64,000 nt of DNA, from positions 186,001 to 250,000 of the forward strand of contig CAVPDA010000010.1 of assembly GCA_963702495.1 (NCBI GenBank), given 5' to 3'. Positions 16,058 to 23,949 of this stretch are shown here, one piece after another. The position numbers were made by a program, and so were the translations under genes. Each line of letters begins with the position of its first letter. Within the stretch, counting starts at the first letter, position 1. Source of the DNA: CAVPDA01 sp963702495 (lineage in GTDB: Bacteria > Pseudomonadota > Gammaproteobacteria > Burkholderiales > Rhodocyclaceae). The notes beneath the pieces are model-generated. The model searched no databases. It was not told the origin of the DNA and was given only the letters and a program-made list of their open reading frames with translations.

Positions 16058-16858
16058 TCAGCGCCCCTTCCAGACCGGCTTGCGCTTTTCGATGAAGGCG
16101 TCGATGCCTTCCCGGGCATCTTCCGCCATCATGTTGCAGGCCATGGTCTCGCTCGCCAGCTGATAGGCGCCGTCGAGACCCATCTCCAACTGCCGGTAGA
16201 AGAGCTGCTTGCCCATGGCCACCGCCACCGCCGACTTGGCGCAGATCGAGTCGGTCAGTTTCTTGATCTCGGCGTCGAGCTGATCGGCCGCCGCCACGCG
16301 ATTGACGAGCCCGCGCTGGCGCGCCGTTTCGGCGTCGATGAAGTCGCCGGTCACCAGCATCTCGAAGGCCTGCTTGCGCTGGATGTTGCGCGAGAGGCCC
16401 ACCCCCGGCGTCGAGCAGAACAGGCCCAGGTTGATGCCGGACACCGCGAACCGGGCGCCCTCCGCCGCCACCGCCAGATCGCACATGGATACGAGTTGAC
16501 AGCCGGCCGCGGTGGCGATGCCATGCACCCGGGCGATCACCGGCTGCGGCAGTTCGGTGAGGGTCGTCATCATGCGGCCGCACTGCCGAAACACCTGCTG
16601 CTGGAAGGCCTTGCCCGGGTCGCTGCGCATCTCCTTCAGGTCGTGGCCGGCGCAGAAGGCCTTGCCGGCACCGGCTATGACCACGACCCGCACCGCAGAG
16701 TCCCTGGCGATGGCATCGAGCTGCGCCTGCAGCTCGCCGATCAGGGCCTGCGACAGGGAATTGAACTGAGTCGGCCGATTGAGCGTCAGGGTGGTCACGC
16801 CGCCGTCGTCGCAACGCAGCAGGATGGGTTCGTTCACGGCCTGGGGCACGGCACTCAT
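16058..16858 (-). CDS. Enoyl-CoA hydratase/isomerase family protein
   Basis: The 266-residue crotonase-fold protein has the CoA-binding and oxyanion-hole segments AFCAGHDLKEM (about 65-76) and GIATAAGCQLVSMCDLAVAA (about 112-131). In place of the second catalytic glutamate of classical hydratases it has a Ser/Thr-Pro region (LGLFCSTPGVGLSR), as in ECHDC3-like members. The reaction may therefore not be simple crotonyl-CoA hydration. ATG 16858 is the natural start. It is followed at its 3' side by the 141-bp repeat and preceded by an acyl-CoA synthetase on the same strand. Confidence 0.88.
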   Translation of the reverse strand: MSAVPQAVNEPILLRCDDGGVTTLTLNRPTQFNSLSQALIGELQAQLDAIARDSAVRVVVIAGAGKAFCAGHDLKEMRSDPGKAFQQQVFRQCGRMMTTLTELPQPVIARVHGIATAAGCQLVSMCDLAVAAEGARFAVSGINLGLFCSTPGVGLSRNIQRKQAFEMLVTGDFIDAETARQRGLVNRVAAADQLDAEIKKLTDSICAKSAVAVAMGKQLFYRQLEMGLDGAYQLASETMACNMMAEDAREGIDAFIEKRKPVWKGR

Positions 16859-16892
16859 GTTCCTCTCCTCAGCACGGTTGCACGGCACGATG

Positions 16893-16945
16893 GCGGGCAC
16901 GGCCCGCCCTACGGTGACGGCCGTTGCGGACGTAGGGCGGCCCGC
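16893..16945. repeat. REP-like inverted repeat (CGCCCTACG/CGTAGGGCG type)
   Basis: CGGCCCGCCCTACG (16900-16913) is answered by CGTAGGGCGGCCCG (16931-16944), separated by 17 bp, between the acyl-CoA synthetase and the hydratase gene. Similar GTAGGGYG-type arms occur near 37250-37370 and at 52153-52212. Confidence 0.55.
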
Positions 16946-16982
16946 GGCCGCCGCATTCGGCCAACGGGCACTCTGCGTCCGC

Positions 16983-18629
16983 TCATTCGATCGCCGCCGT
17001 CGACTTCGCCTTGTCGCGCAGGACGTACTTCTGGATCTTGCCGGTCGAGGTCTTGGGCAGCGGGCCGAAGATCACCCTCTTCGGCACCTTGAAGCCGGCC
17101 ATGCGGCTGCGGCAGTGGGCGACGATGTCCTGCTCGCTCGCGCTCTGTCCTTCCTTCAGCTCGACGAAGGCACAGGGCACTTCGCCCCATTTCGGATCGG
17201 GCGTGGACACCACCGCCGCCGCCATCACCGCCGGATGGCTGTAGAGCACGTCCTCCACCTCCACCGACGAGATGTTCTCGCCGCCGGAGATGATGACGTC
17301 CTTGGAACGGTCCTTGATCTTGACGTAGCCGTCGGCGTGCATCACCGCCAGATCGCCGGTGTGATACCAGCCGCCGCGGAACGACTCTTCCGTCGCCTTC
17401 GGATTCTTCAGGTAGCCCTTCATCACGATGTTGCCGCGGAACATGATCTCGCCCATGGTCTGGCCGTCCCAGGGCACCGGCTGCATGGTCTGCGGATCCA
17501 TCACGCTGAGGCCTTCCTCGCAGTGGTAGCGCACACCCTGCCGGCCGTTGCGCTCGGTGCGCTGCTCGATGCTCAACGCGTTCCACTCCTCGTGCTTGGC
17601 GCAGACCGCGGCCGGGCCGTAGGTCTCGGTCAGGCCGTAGACGTGGGTGATGTCGAAGCCGATGCGCTCCATGCCTTCGATCACCGCCGCCGGCGGCGGA
17701 GCGGCGGCGATCAGGCCGTTCACCTTGTGGTCGATGCCCTTGCGCCATTCCTCCGGCGCGTTGGCGATCATGCTATGAACGATGGGCGCGCCGCAGTAAT
17801 GCGTCACCCGGTGCTCGCGGATCGCGTCCAGCATCAGCTTCGGATCGACGCGGCGCAGGCAGACGTTGGTGCCGGAGTTCGCCGCCATGGTCCACGGAAA
17901 GCACCAGCCGTTGCAGTGGAACATGGGCAGCGTCCACAGGTATACCGCATGGGGCGGCATGCCCCAGCTCACGATGTTCGACAGGGCGTTGAGGTAGGCG
18001 CCGCGATGGTGATAGACCACCCCTTTCGGATTGCCGGTGGTGCCGGAAGTGTAGTTGAGGGAGATCGCATCCCACTCGTCCTGCGGCCCGCGCCACGGGA
18101 ACTGGGGGTCGCCGCCCGCCAGCCACGACTCGTACTCGACCTGCCCCAGCCGCTCGCCCGGACCGGCGTATTCCGGGTCGTCCACGTCCACCACGAAGAT
18201 GTCGCGGCCGAGTTTCTCCAGCGCCTTCTTCACCATAGCGGAGTATTCGCGGTCGGCGAGCAGCACCTTCGCCTCGCCGTGGTTGAGCATGAAGGCGATG
18301 GTCTCGCCATCGAGCCGCGTGTTCATGGTGTTGAGCACGGCTCCGCTCATCGGCACACCGAAATGGCACTCGTACATCTCGGGCGTGTTGTTGAGCATGG
18401 CCGCCACCGTGTCGCCGGCGTTGATGCCGTGCTGCTTGAGGACGGAGGCCAGGCGCCGCGCCCGGGCGTAGGTTTCCGCCCAGGTCTGGCGCCGCTGGCC
18501 GTGGATCAGGGCGATTCGGTTCGGATAGACATACGCCGAGCGTTCGAGGAACGTGATCGGGGTCAGCGCTTCATAGTTGGCGGCGCACTTGTCCAGTCCG
18601 CTGCGGTAAGGATTGGCCTCTGCCGTCAT
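16983..18629 (-). CDS. Acyl-CoA synthetase (AMP-forming), medium-chain/DmdB-like
   Basis: The 548-residue adenylate-forming enzyme has the P-loop YTSGTTGNPKG (about 191-201), VYGLTETYG (about 331-339), the GWYHTGDLA motif and the C-terminal lysine in KTSTGKIQKY. It activates a carboxylic acid to its CoA thioester. Sequence style is that of the fatty-acid/3-methylmercaptopropionate ligase group; the substrate is not determinable. It runs with the hydratase downstream and is near an acyl-CoA dehydrogenase, so a short catabolic route is likely. Confidence 0.92.
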   Translation of the reverse strand: MTAEANPYRSGLDKCAANYEALTPITFLERSAYVYPNRIALIHGQRRQTWAETYARARRLASVLKQHGINAGDTVAAMLNNTPEMYECHFGVPMSGAVLNTMNTRLDGETIAFMLNHGEAKVLLADREYSAMVKKALEKLGRDIFVVDVDDPEYAGPGERLGQVEYESWLAGGDPQFPWRGPQDEWDAISLNYTSGTTGNPKGVVYHHRGAYLNALSNIVSWGMPPHAVYLWTLPMFHCNGWCFPWTMAANSGTNVCLRRVDPKLMLDAIREHRVTHYCGAPIVHSMIANAPEEWRKGIDHKVNGLIAAAPPPAAVIEGMERIGFDITHVYGLTETYGPAAVCAKHEEWNALSIEQRTERNGRQGVRYHCEEGLSVMDPQTMQPVPWDGQTMGEIMFRGNIVMKGYLKNPKATEESFRGGWYHTGDLAVMHADGYVKIKDRSKDVIISGGENISSVEVEDVLYSHPAVMAAAVVSTPDPKWGEVPCAFVELKEGQSASEQDIVAHCRSRMAGFKVPKRVIFGPLPKTSTGKIQKYVLRDKAKSTAAIE

Positions 18630-18680
18630 GGCGCTCCTCGTCTGTCGAATGGTGGAGTGGAATGCCGCAGCAGGCGGCCG

Positions 18681-19298
18681 TCAGGCCCCGCGGCAGGTCT
18701 GGGCGATATTCAATCCCGGCGCCCGCTCGCGGTCAAGCGCACCGATCCAGTCCCGCAGGCCGGCCGCCAGCGCCTCGACGGCAGCGGTGATCGCCGCCAC
18801 CCCGCCCCGCGCGTCGGCCGAGGCTGCGGGCCGGCTGACGGAAAAGCCCTTGCGCGCCAGCAGCGTGTCGGTGCGGGGCGCCAGCAGGGAGGCGCGAACC
18901 TCGATCACGCCATCGCTGTCCCGGGGTGTGCAGAAGACCTGGGCGAGTTCATCCAGATCGATGAGCAGTCTGCAGCCACCCGTCAGGGACGGCATCTCGC
19001 TGGACACGATGGCGCGGCGCAGCGCCACCTCCAGCAGTTCCCCCGGCGGCGCAATCCAGCGGCTCTCGGCATAGCTCTGACGGCGTGCGGGCTCGGCGTA
19101 GGCCAGTCGATACTGGAGCGCCGGGCTGTCCAGCCAGGAGGGGGCGACCACATCCACGCTGCGCAGCGGCAGCGCCGGCGTACTGGCCGGAACAGTCACG
19201 GGCGCGCCGAAATCGAAATGGGCGACATCGGGCGCCTGGCGCGACACGCCGAGACATCCGGCGAGCGCCAGGGTGGGGAGCACGATCAACCAACGCAT
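18681..19298 (-). CDS. ABC-type transport auxiliary lipoprotein (PqiC-like)
   Basis: The 205-residue protein has a lipoprotein signal with lipobox LALAGC (Cys at 15) and the DxxL-type N-terminal strand and C-terminal helix of the ABC_trans_aux family. Such lipoproteins sit in the outer membrane and partner MCE/Mla-type transporters. ATG 19298 gives the signal peptide; earlier starts do not. It ends the permease-ATPase-MCE-lipoprotein operon, which supports the role. Confidence 0.82.
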   Translation of the reverse strand: MRWLIVLPTLALAGCLGVSRQAPDVAHFDFGAPVTVPASTPALPLRSVDVVAPSWLDSPALQYRLAYAEPARRQSYAESRWIAPPGELLEVALRRAIVSSEMPSLTGGCRLLIDLDELAQVFCTPRDSDGVIEVRASLLAPRTDTLLARKGFSVSRPAASADARGGVAAITAAVEALAAGLRDWIGALDRERAPGLNIAQTCRGA

Positions 19299-19323
19299 GC
19301 GCGATTCCAGGTATGTGCCAGCG

Positions 19324-20265
19324 CTACCGGGCGCCATCGAATCCCGCCTCGCCCGGACCCGGTCGCTGGGCGGTGCGGCCGAACAGCAGCGCCTGGGGCG
19401 ACTTCTCCAGTTCCTGCAGCAGCCGTCCCAGTTGTCGCGAGGTGCCGGAGAGCTCCTCCAGCAGCCCGTTCATCCGCGGCAGCGTGTCGCCCACCACCTG
19501 CGCTCCGGCATCGGCGCTGACCGCTTCGATGCGTTTGCTCGCAGACTGCAGCGAGGCCACCAGTTGCCGCAGGTCGCTGGCGAGCGGCGCGGTCTCGCCG
19601 CTGGTGCGCTCCAGATTGGCAAGGATCGTATTCAGACGCCGGATGTTGGAATCGCTCGCCACCTGCTTGAGTTGCGCGATCAGTTCCGGGGCCGCCTTCA
19701 TCGTGTCGCGCAGGCCGGCGGAAGCCGTTTCCAGATTGGCCAGCGTGCCGTCGATGCGGGCCAGGTTCTGCTCCGACAGCAGGGTGTTGACCCGGCTCAC
19801 GAGCACCTGGACCTGGGCCAGCACCTTGGCCGCAACGTCGGTCAGGGAATCGTAGCCGGACGCCTTGAGGGCGATGCGCGGCACCTGCCCCGGCGGCGCG
19901 GTCAGCGGCTCGTCGCTGGAGCCGTCGTCGTCCAGTTGCACGTAGGCGAGGCCGGTCACGCCCTGGAAGTTGATCTGGGCGGTGGTGCTCCTGGTGATCG
20001 GAAAGCCCTTGCCGATGCGGATTTGCACCAGGATGTTGCGCCGATCGTCCGGGTCCACGCTGATGTCCTGCACCTTGCCGGCGCGCACGCCGCGGTAGCG
20101 CACCGTGCCCTGGGAATTCAGACCGGTCAGGCTGCGGCTACTGACCACGAGATACTCCTCCGTGGCCTCACGCTTTCCCGACAGCCACCAAACGGCGAAG
20201 GCCGCCGCCAGGCCGAACGCCAGCGCGAATATTCCCGCGGCCAGGGCGTGGGCGCGGCTCTCCAT
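19324..20265 (-). CDS. MlaD-like MCE-domain substrate-binding protein
   Basis: The 313-residue protein has one N-terminal membrane helix (about 9-29) and an MCE domain (about 40-115, RSLTGLNSQGTVRYRGVRAGKVQDI). A long helical, coiled-coil-prone C-terminal part (about 130-295) follows. It anchors in the inner membrane and forms a periplasmic lipid-binding ring or tube. The long helical tail is unlike E. coli MlaD (about 180 residues) and closer to PqiB/LetB- or Ttg2C-like forms. Confidence 0.9.
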   Translation of the reverse strand: MESRAHALAAGIFALAFGLAAAFAVWWLSGKREATEEYLVVSSRSLTGLNSQGTVRYRGVRAGKVQDISVDPDDRRNILVQIRIGKGFPITRSTTAQINFQGVTGLAYVQLDDDGSSDEPLTAPPGQVPRIALKASGYDSLTDVAAKVLAQVQVLVSRVNTLLSEQNLARIDGTLANLETASAGLRDTMKAAPELIAQLKQVASDSNIRRLNTILANLERTSGETAPLASDLRQLVASLQSASKRIEAVSADAGAQVVGDTLPRMNGLLEELSGTSRQLGRLLQELEKSPQALLFGRTAQRPGPGEAGFDGAR

Positions 20266-20267
20266 CT

Positions 20268-20340
20268 CAGTACCCGCCGGGCCGCCCCAAGGGTACTGGC
20301 GCCCCCCCGGGGGGCAGCGAACGTAGTGAGCGTGGGGGCA
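20268..20340. repeat. REP-like palindromic repeat between the Mla genes
   Basis: CAGTACCC (20268-20275) and GGGTACTG (20291-20298) form a perfect inverted repeat. It is followed by a C7G6 palindrome (20302-20314) and a GTAGTGAGCGTGGGGGC tail. It fills most of the 83-bp gap between the MCE gene and the ATPase gene and may shape operon mRNA stability. Confidence 0.55.
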
Positions 20341-20348
20341 GTTTCATG

Positions 20349-21125
20349 CTAGACGATTTCGATGCCGCGCTGGATCGCGTTGCGCGAGCGGACGGAGCGG
20401 AAGAAGTTCCGGATGAACGGGTGGTCCAGGTTCATGATGTCGTCAAGCGGTCCGTGGGCGAGTATACGCTGTTCGCTCAGGACGGCAACGCGGGTGGCGA
20501 GCGCTGCCAGCGTATCCAGGTCGTGCGTCACCAGCACCACGGTCAGCCCGAGTTGGGCGTGCAGCGTGCGGATCAGGCGCACGAAGCCCTCCGATCGGTC
20601 CGGGTCGAGCCCGGCAGTCGGCTCGTCCAGCAACAGCAATTCCGGCTCCAGGGCCAGGGCCCGGGCCAGCGCCACCCGCTTCACCATGCCGCCCGACAAC
20701 TCCGCCGGCATCAGCCAGGCATGGCGCGGCAGCAACTCCACCATGGCCAGCTTCAGCATGACGATGTCGCGGATCAGCGCTTCGTCCAGCATCCTCAGCT
20801 CGCGCAGGGGGAAGGCCAGGTTCTGGTAAACGTTGAACGCCGAATACAGCGCGCCCTGCTGGAACAGCACACCGAAGCGCCGCCGCAGGGCGCGGTCGCG
20901 GCGCGCATCCTTGGAGAACAGCGGTTCGCCGAAGACGCGGATCTCGCCCGCGGTCGGCCGCTGCAGGCCGATGATCTGGCGCAGCAGCGTCGTCTTGCCG
21001 CTGCCCGAACCGCCCACCAGGGCGACCACTTCGCCCCGCTCCACCTGCAGGTCCAGGTTGCGCAGCACCCACACGTCGCCGAAGCGCATCGCCGCGTTGC
21101 GCACCTCGATGACGGGCGTGTTCAT
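20349..21125 (-). CDS. mlaF: MlaF-like ABC transporter ATP-binding protein
   Basis: The 258-residue ATPase has Walker A GGSGSGKTT (about 39-47), signature LSGGMVKR (about 145-152), Walker B LLLLDEPTAGLDP and the H-loop VTHDLDT. The signature Met-Val-Lys-Arg is typical of MlaF/Ttg2A. It powers phospholipid movement with the permease encoded just upstream; starts and stops overlap by four bases. Confidence 0.93.
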   Translation of the reverse strand: MNTPVIEVRNAAMRFGDVWVLRNLDLQVERGEVVALVGGSGSGKTTLLRQIIGLQRPTAGEIRVFGEPLFSKDARRDRALRRRFGVLFQQGALYSAFNVYQNLAFPLRELRMLDEALIRDIVMLKLAMVELLPRHAWLMPAELSGGMVKRVALARALALEPELLLLDEPTAGLDPDRSEGFVRLIRTLHAQLGLTVVLVTHDLDTLAALATRVAVLSEQRILAHGPLDDIMNLDHPFIRNFFRSVRSRNAIQRGIEIV

Positions 21126-22243
21126 GGCACGCCGATGGAACGCGTGGCGATGGCGAAAATCGCGTCCGCCAGGATCACCGCGGTGATCGAGGTCACCACC
21201 GAGGATGTGGTGTTGGAGGACAGGCTTTCGGTGTTCGGCCGCACCCGCAGGCCGAAATGGCTGGCGACCAGTGCCACGATCAGGCCGAAGGTGAAGCCCT
21301 TGGCGAGTCCGATCCACAGATTCGCCACCGGTACCACCTTGGGCAGTTGCTCGACAAAAAAGCCGTAGGGGAGGTCGAGCTGGACCTGGGCCGAGACCAT
21401 CCCGCCGAGCAGGGCCACGGCGCTGATCCACAACACCAGCAGCGGCATGGCGATGCCCAGCGCGATGACCTTGGGCAGCACCAGCCGCACGGTGCGCGAG
21501 ACACCCATGGCGGCCAGCGCGTCGATCTCCTCGGTGACCCGCATCACGCCCAGTTGGGCGGTCATGGCCGAACCGGAGCGGCCCGCCACCAACACGGCGA
21601 TCAGCACCGGTCCGAGTTCGCGGATGATGCCGAGGCCGAGGATGTTGACGATGAAGATGTCGGCCCCGACGCTGCGCAGTTGCAGCGCCGACAGATAGGA
21701 CAGGACGACGCCGATGAGGAACCCCACCAGGGCCGAAACCGGCATCGCCAGCACGCCGGCCTTGTAGAGATTGGCCGAGATCTCCTTCCACGGCATGGTG
21801 GCGGGATGGCGCGCGATATCGAGCAGGTCGAGCACCAGGCGGCCGATCAGCGCCACCAGGTCTGCCACCTGCCGCGCCACGCCGAGGGTGAAACTGCCGA
21901 GCCGGATCAGCCACTCGTAGGGCGAAGGCGGCGCGCGCCGGGTTTCCGGCACCGCCTGCGCGGCGGCGATGCGCCGGAACAGGTCCAGCTGCGGATCGCG
22001 GGCATCGAGCCTGTCCGGCAGACGGCTTCCCCAGGCGCGCCACAGCATCAGGGCAGCGGCAGAATCCAGGGCCGCGACGTGCTGCAGGCTCCACTCCAGA
22101 TCCGCGTCCGCCGCCAGATCGACGAGCCTGCGCTCCATCGTCGCCACCTCCCGCCCCATGCCCGTCAGGGTCCAGCTGCCGGCCAGCCGCGCCCGGCGCC
22201 CCTCGGCGCCCGGCTCAAGCGAGATCGTCGCGGGGTGAATCAT
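21122..22243 (-). CDS. mlaE: MlaE-like permease with N-terminal STAS-like domain
   Basis: The 373-residue protein has a C-terminal MlaE permease domain (about 130-373) with the conserved LGLGIIRELGPVL and AGRSGSAMTAQLGVM loops and five hydrophobic helices. The first 100 residues resemble a STAS domain (AWTLTG-like and ALDSAAALML segments), which in E. coli is a separate protein, MlaB. The gene therefore fuses MlaB- and MlaE-like functions. It begins 18 bp after the exopolyphosphatase stop on the same strand. Confidence 0.88.
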   Translation of the reverse strand: MIHPATISLEPGAEGRRARLAGSWTLTGMGREVATMERRLVDLAADADLEWSLQHVAALDSAAALMLWRAWGSRLPDRLDARDPQLDLFRRIAAAQAVPETRRAPPSPYEWLIRLGSFTLGVARQVADLVALIGRLVLDLLDIARHPATMPWKEISANLYKAGVLAMPVSALVGFLIGVVLSYLSALQLRSVGADIFIVNILGLGIIRELGPVLIAVLVAGRSGSAMTAQLGVMRVTEEIDALAAMGVSRTVRLVLPKVIALGIAMPLLVLWISAVALLGGMVSAQVQLDLPYGFFVEQLPKVVPVANLWIGLAKGFTFGLIVALVASHFGLRVRPNTESLSSNTTSSVVTSITAVILADAIFAIATRSIGVP

Positions 22244-22261
22244 GCCCGGCAGGCAAGGTCA

Positions 22262-23770
22262 TCAGGGAGCGAGGATCCGCTCCGCGCCGCGGCTCGATTT
22301 CAGGCGCAGTTCCTTGCCGATGCTCGACCATTGCCGCGTCTCTTCCTCCAGAGCCGCCGCCGTCAGCGGCGACGCGGCCAGCCATTCGGCGTCGGCGGTG
22401 ATCTGGAAACCCCTGCCGCCGCGGCGCAGTTGCAGCGGCGGCACACCGGCGTCGTCGCGCGCGCGATGCACCAGTACGGCCAGCCGCAGACACAGGATCA
22501 GCACCCAGTCGCGGCTCTCGGCCGCCATGGACTGTACCCGCTCCAGCTTGCCGCGATGGGCGAGCACCACCCGCGCCAGCCGCGCCTGGTCCATCTTGGA
22601 AAAGCCCGGCATGTCGGCGTTGGCGAGGATGTAGGCGCTGTGCTTGTGGTAGCCGGAGTGCGCCACCGAGATGCCGATCTCGTGCAGCCGGCCCGCCCAC
22701 TCCAGGAAGCGCGCGTCGGGGTGATCCGGCGCAGCCGGTTCGACGCGCAGCTGCTGCAGAAAGGCCAGGGCGGCGTCGGTGACACGCTGCGCCTGGCGCA
22801 GGTCCACCTCGTATCGGCGCATGTAGTTGCGCACGGTGGCGTCGCGCAGGTCCTGGTGGTGGTAGCGTCCGAGCAGGTCGTAGAGCACCCCCAGCCGCAG
22901 CGCTCCCTCGGAGAAGATCATGCGCTCGATGCCGAACTCGTCGAACACGGCGGACATGATGGCCAGCCCGCCGGGCAGGACGGGGATGCGGTCCGGGCGC
23001 AGGCCGGGCAGATCGGCATTGGCCAGGTCGCCGATGCGCAGCAGCCGGGCCTTCAGTTGCTCCAGCCCATCGCGGGTGATGCCGCCCTTGCTGTAGCCGG
23101 ACAGCTCGACCATGTCGCAGATCGCCTTGGCCGAGCCGGAAGAACCCACCGCCTGCTCCCAGCCGACTTCCTTGAAGCGGTGCACGATGGTCTGCAGTTC
23201 CTTGCGCGCCGCCAGTTCCGCTTCCCGAAAGCCCTTCTTGTCGATGCGGCCCTTCTGGAAGAAGGCCAGGCTGTAGCTGACGCAGCCCATGTACAGCGAC
23301 TCCAGCACGGCGGGCTCGAAACTGCGGCCGATGATGAACTCGGTGGAGCCGCCGCCGATATCCACCACGAACTGCTGGGTGGCCGGATCGGGCAGGGTGT
23401 GGGCGACGCCGACATAGATCAGCCGCGCTTCCTCGCGCCCGGCGATGACCTCGATCGGGAAGCCCAGCGCCGCCTCCGCCTGGATCAGGAACTGCGGCGC
23501 ATTCTTCGCCACCCGCAGGGCGTTGGTCGCGACCGCGCGCACCGCCCCCGCATCGAACCCGCGCAGGCGCTCGCTGAAGCGGCGCAGCGCCTCGAGGGCG
23601 CGCAGCTGGGAGGCGCCGTCGAGGATCTTCTGCGGCGTCAGGCCGGCGGCGAGGCGGACCGGCTCCTTGAGGGAATCGAGGGGATAGATCTGGTCGCCGA
23701 CGATCCGCCCGACCTGCAGGCGAAAACTGTTGGAACCGAGGTCAACGGCAGCGATCAATTCATAGCTCAT
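22262..23770 (-). CDS. ppx: Exopolyphosphatase (Ppx/GppA family)
   Basis: The 502-residue enzyme has the ASKHA phosphate loops AAVDLGSNSFRLQV (N-terminus) and VVDIGGGSTEF (about 140-150), and a C-terminal HD-like helical domain. It removes terminal phosphates from polyphosphate or pppGpp. The ATG at 23770 starts the conserved strand directly. It is divergent from ppk1, the usual arrangement of antagonists, though in many bacteria ppk and ppx are co-directional. Downstream lie the Mla genes. Confidence 0.93.
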   Translation of the reverse strand: MSYELIAAVDLGSNSFRLQVGRIVGDQIYPLDSLKEPVRLAAGLTPQKILDGASQLRALEALRRFSERLRGFDAGAVRAVATNALRVAKNAPQFLIQAEAALGFPIEVIAGREEARLIYVGVAHTLPDPATQQFVVDIGGGSTEFIIGRSFEPAVLESLYMGCVSYSLAFFQKGRIDKKGFREAELAARKELQTIVHRFKEVGWEQAVGSSGSAKAICDMVELSGYSKGGITRDGLEQLKARLLRIGDLANADLPGLRPDRIPVLPGGLAIMSAVFDEFGIERMIFSEGALRLGVLYDLLGRYHHQDLRDATVRNYMRRYEVDLRQAQRVTDAALAFLQQLRVEPAAPDHPDARFLEWAGRLHEIGISVAHSGYHKHSAYILANADMPGFSKMDQARLARVVLAHRGKLERVQSMAAESRDWVLILCLRLAVLVHRARDDAGVPPLQLRRGGRGFQITADAEWLAASPLTAAALEEETRQWSSIGKELRLKSSRGAERILAP

Positions 23771-23840
23771 GGTTCTCGTCAGGCGCCGCGCGCCGGCCCC
23801 GCTTTGCCAAGGTGCCAAAATTGTAGCAGCAACAGTCGAC

Positions 23841-23858
23841 GAGCCGATTCATCGGCTC
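23841..23858. promoter_or_regulatory. Inverted repeat in the divergent ppx-ppk1 gap
   Basis: GAGCCGAT and ATCGGCTC form a perfect eight-base inverted repeat with a two-base centre. It is 70 bp from the ppx start and 91 bp from the ppk1 start. It could be an operator; no clear PhoB box was recognised nearby. Confidence 0.35.
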
Positions 23859-23949
23859 CGGCTTGAGAGCGCGAAAACCTTGTGTCATGCTGATGGAAAT
23901 GCTGCGCCACCTTCTGGCGCAACGCCCGAGAACGAGAACCTACGACCCC

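Noticed and set aside
16779..19520. A 913-codon plus-strand frame opposite the acyl-CoA synthetase
   Set aside because: Antisense shadow of a clear AMP-forming synthetase and lipoprotein gene.
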